The notes under the pieces are model-generated. The model worked only from the letters and a program-made list of their open reading frames with translations, was not told the origin of the DNA and ran no database searches. Source: Thiotrichaceae bacterium (GTDB lineage Bacteria; Pseudomonadota; Gammaproteobacteria; Thiotrichales; Thiotrichaceae). Taken from it: 6,693 bases of DNA. Of the stretch, positions 6,611-6,693 are shown in pieces. The stretch covers positions 1-6,693 of the forward strand of contig WGBH01000026.1 of NCBI GenBank assembly GCA_015494435.1, written 5' to 3'. Positions within the stretch are counted from its first letter, which is position 1. Every line of letters begins with the position of its first letter. Position numbers and translations under genes: made by a program.

Positions 6611-6693
6611 CTCTCGCAGGAGAGTTCTATTATTAACCATATATTTTAATAGGTTAAGCGTAGAACACCGAAGACGCAAATCCGCTCGGAAAC
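6611..6693 (+). ncRNA. Glycine riboswitch (gcvT-type aptamer), 3'-truncated by the window end
   Basis: The pattern matches the first glycine aptamer as I recall it from Bacillus subtilis gcvT. GGAGAG (6619-6624) is the 5' strand of P1. A long hairpin follows: TTCTA (6625-6629) pairs with TAGAA (6661-6665), and beyond a 3x3 internal loop TTAACC (6633-6638) pairs with GGTTAA (6652-6657). Next come the conserved core CCGAAGACGCAA (6668-6679; consensus CCGAAGGNGCAA), a small stem TCC-GCTC-GGA (6681-6690) and AAC at the edge, where the conserved CUCUCAGG should begin. The 3' half, any second aptamer and the controlled gene are out of view. Family knowledge: such RNAs bind glycine and usually control gcv glycine-cleavage genes or a sodium:glycine/alanine symporter. 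The A at 6674, where consensus has G, is a small deviation. Confidence 0.82.

Overview
The window looks like one end of an assembled contig from a low-GC, AT-rich gammaproteobacterium. The DnaE extein and the 86-residue ribosomal protein S20 both resemble their Escherichia coli counterparts along their whole length (by memory, not by a search). I cannot place the genus. The first 25 bases are not genomic: they match the Illumina Nextera/Tn5 read-1 adapter, including the full 19-bp mosaic end.

Layout. Bases 26-332 hold no gene I can support. They contain a strong intrinsic terminator (209-235) that closes an unseen upstream transcript, then a promoter-like -10 box and a ribosome binding site for dnaE. 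dnaE (333-4925, +) encodes the replicative DNA polymerase III alpha subunit. It is interrupted in frame by a 376-residue intein (2589-3716), placed in the highly conserved GFNK|SHSAAYAL segment. The intein keeps every splicing residue. Its LAGLIDADG homing endonuclease domain has an Asn where the second catalytic acid is expected. dnaE converges with an M28-family metallopeptidase-like gene (4939-5997, -). The two stop codons are about 13 bp apart and are bridged by a small hairpin. The M28 protein is predicted to be membrane-anchored and facing the periplasm, and it lacks two of the canonical M28 active-site residues. Further right, rpsT (6188-6448, -) starts with TTG and has its own promoter and terminator.

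The right end (about 6562-6693, +) diverges from rpsT. It has a promoter followed by the 5' part of a glycine riboswitch aptamer, cut off by the window end just before its conserved CUCUCAGG element. The gene it controls is not visible; in other bacteria such genes encode the glycine cleavage system or a sodium:glycine/alanine symporter.

The genes do not form one pathway. dnaE is replication, rpsT is translation, and the riboswitch is amino-acid homeostasis. The most unusual content is the dnaE intein with a probably decayed endonuclease, the M28 protein with altered active-site residues, and the truncated glycine riboswitch with an inverted repeat around its promoter.
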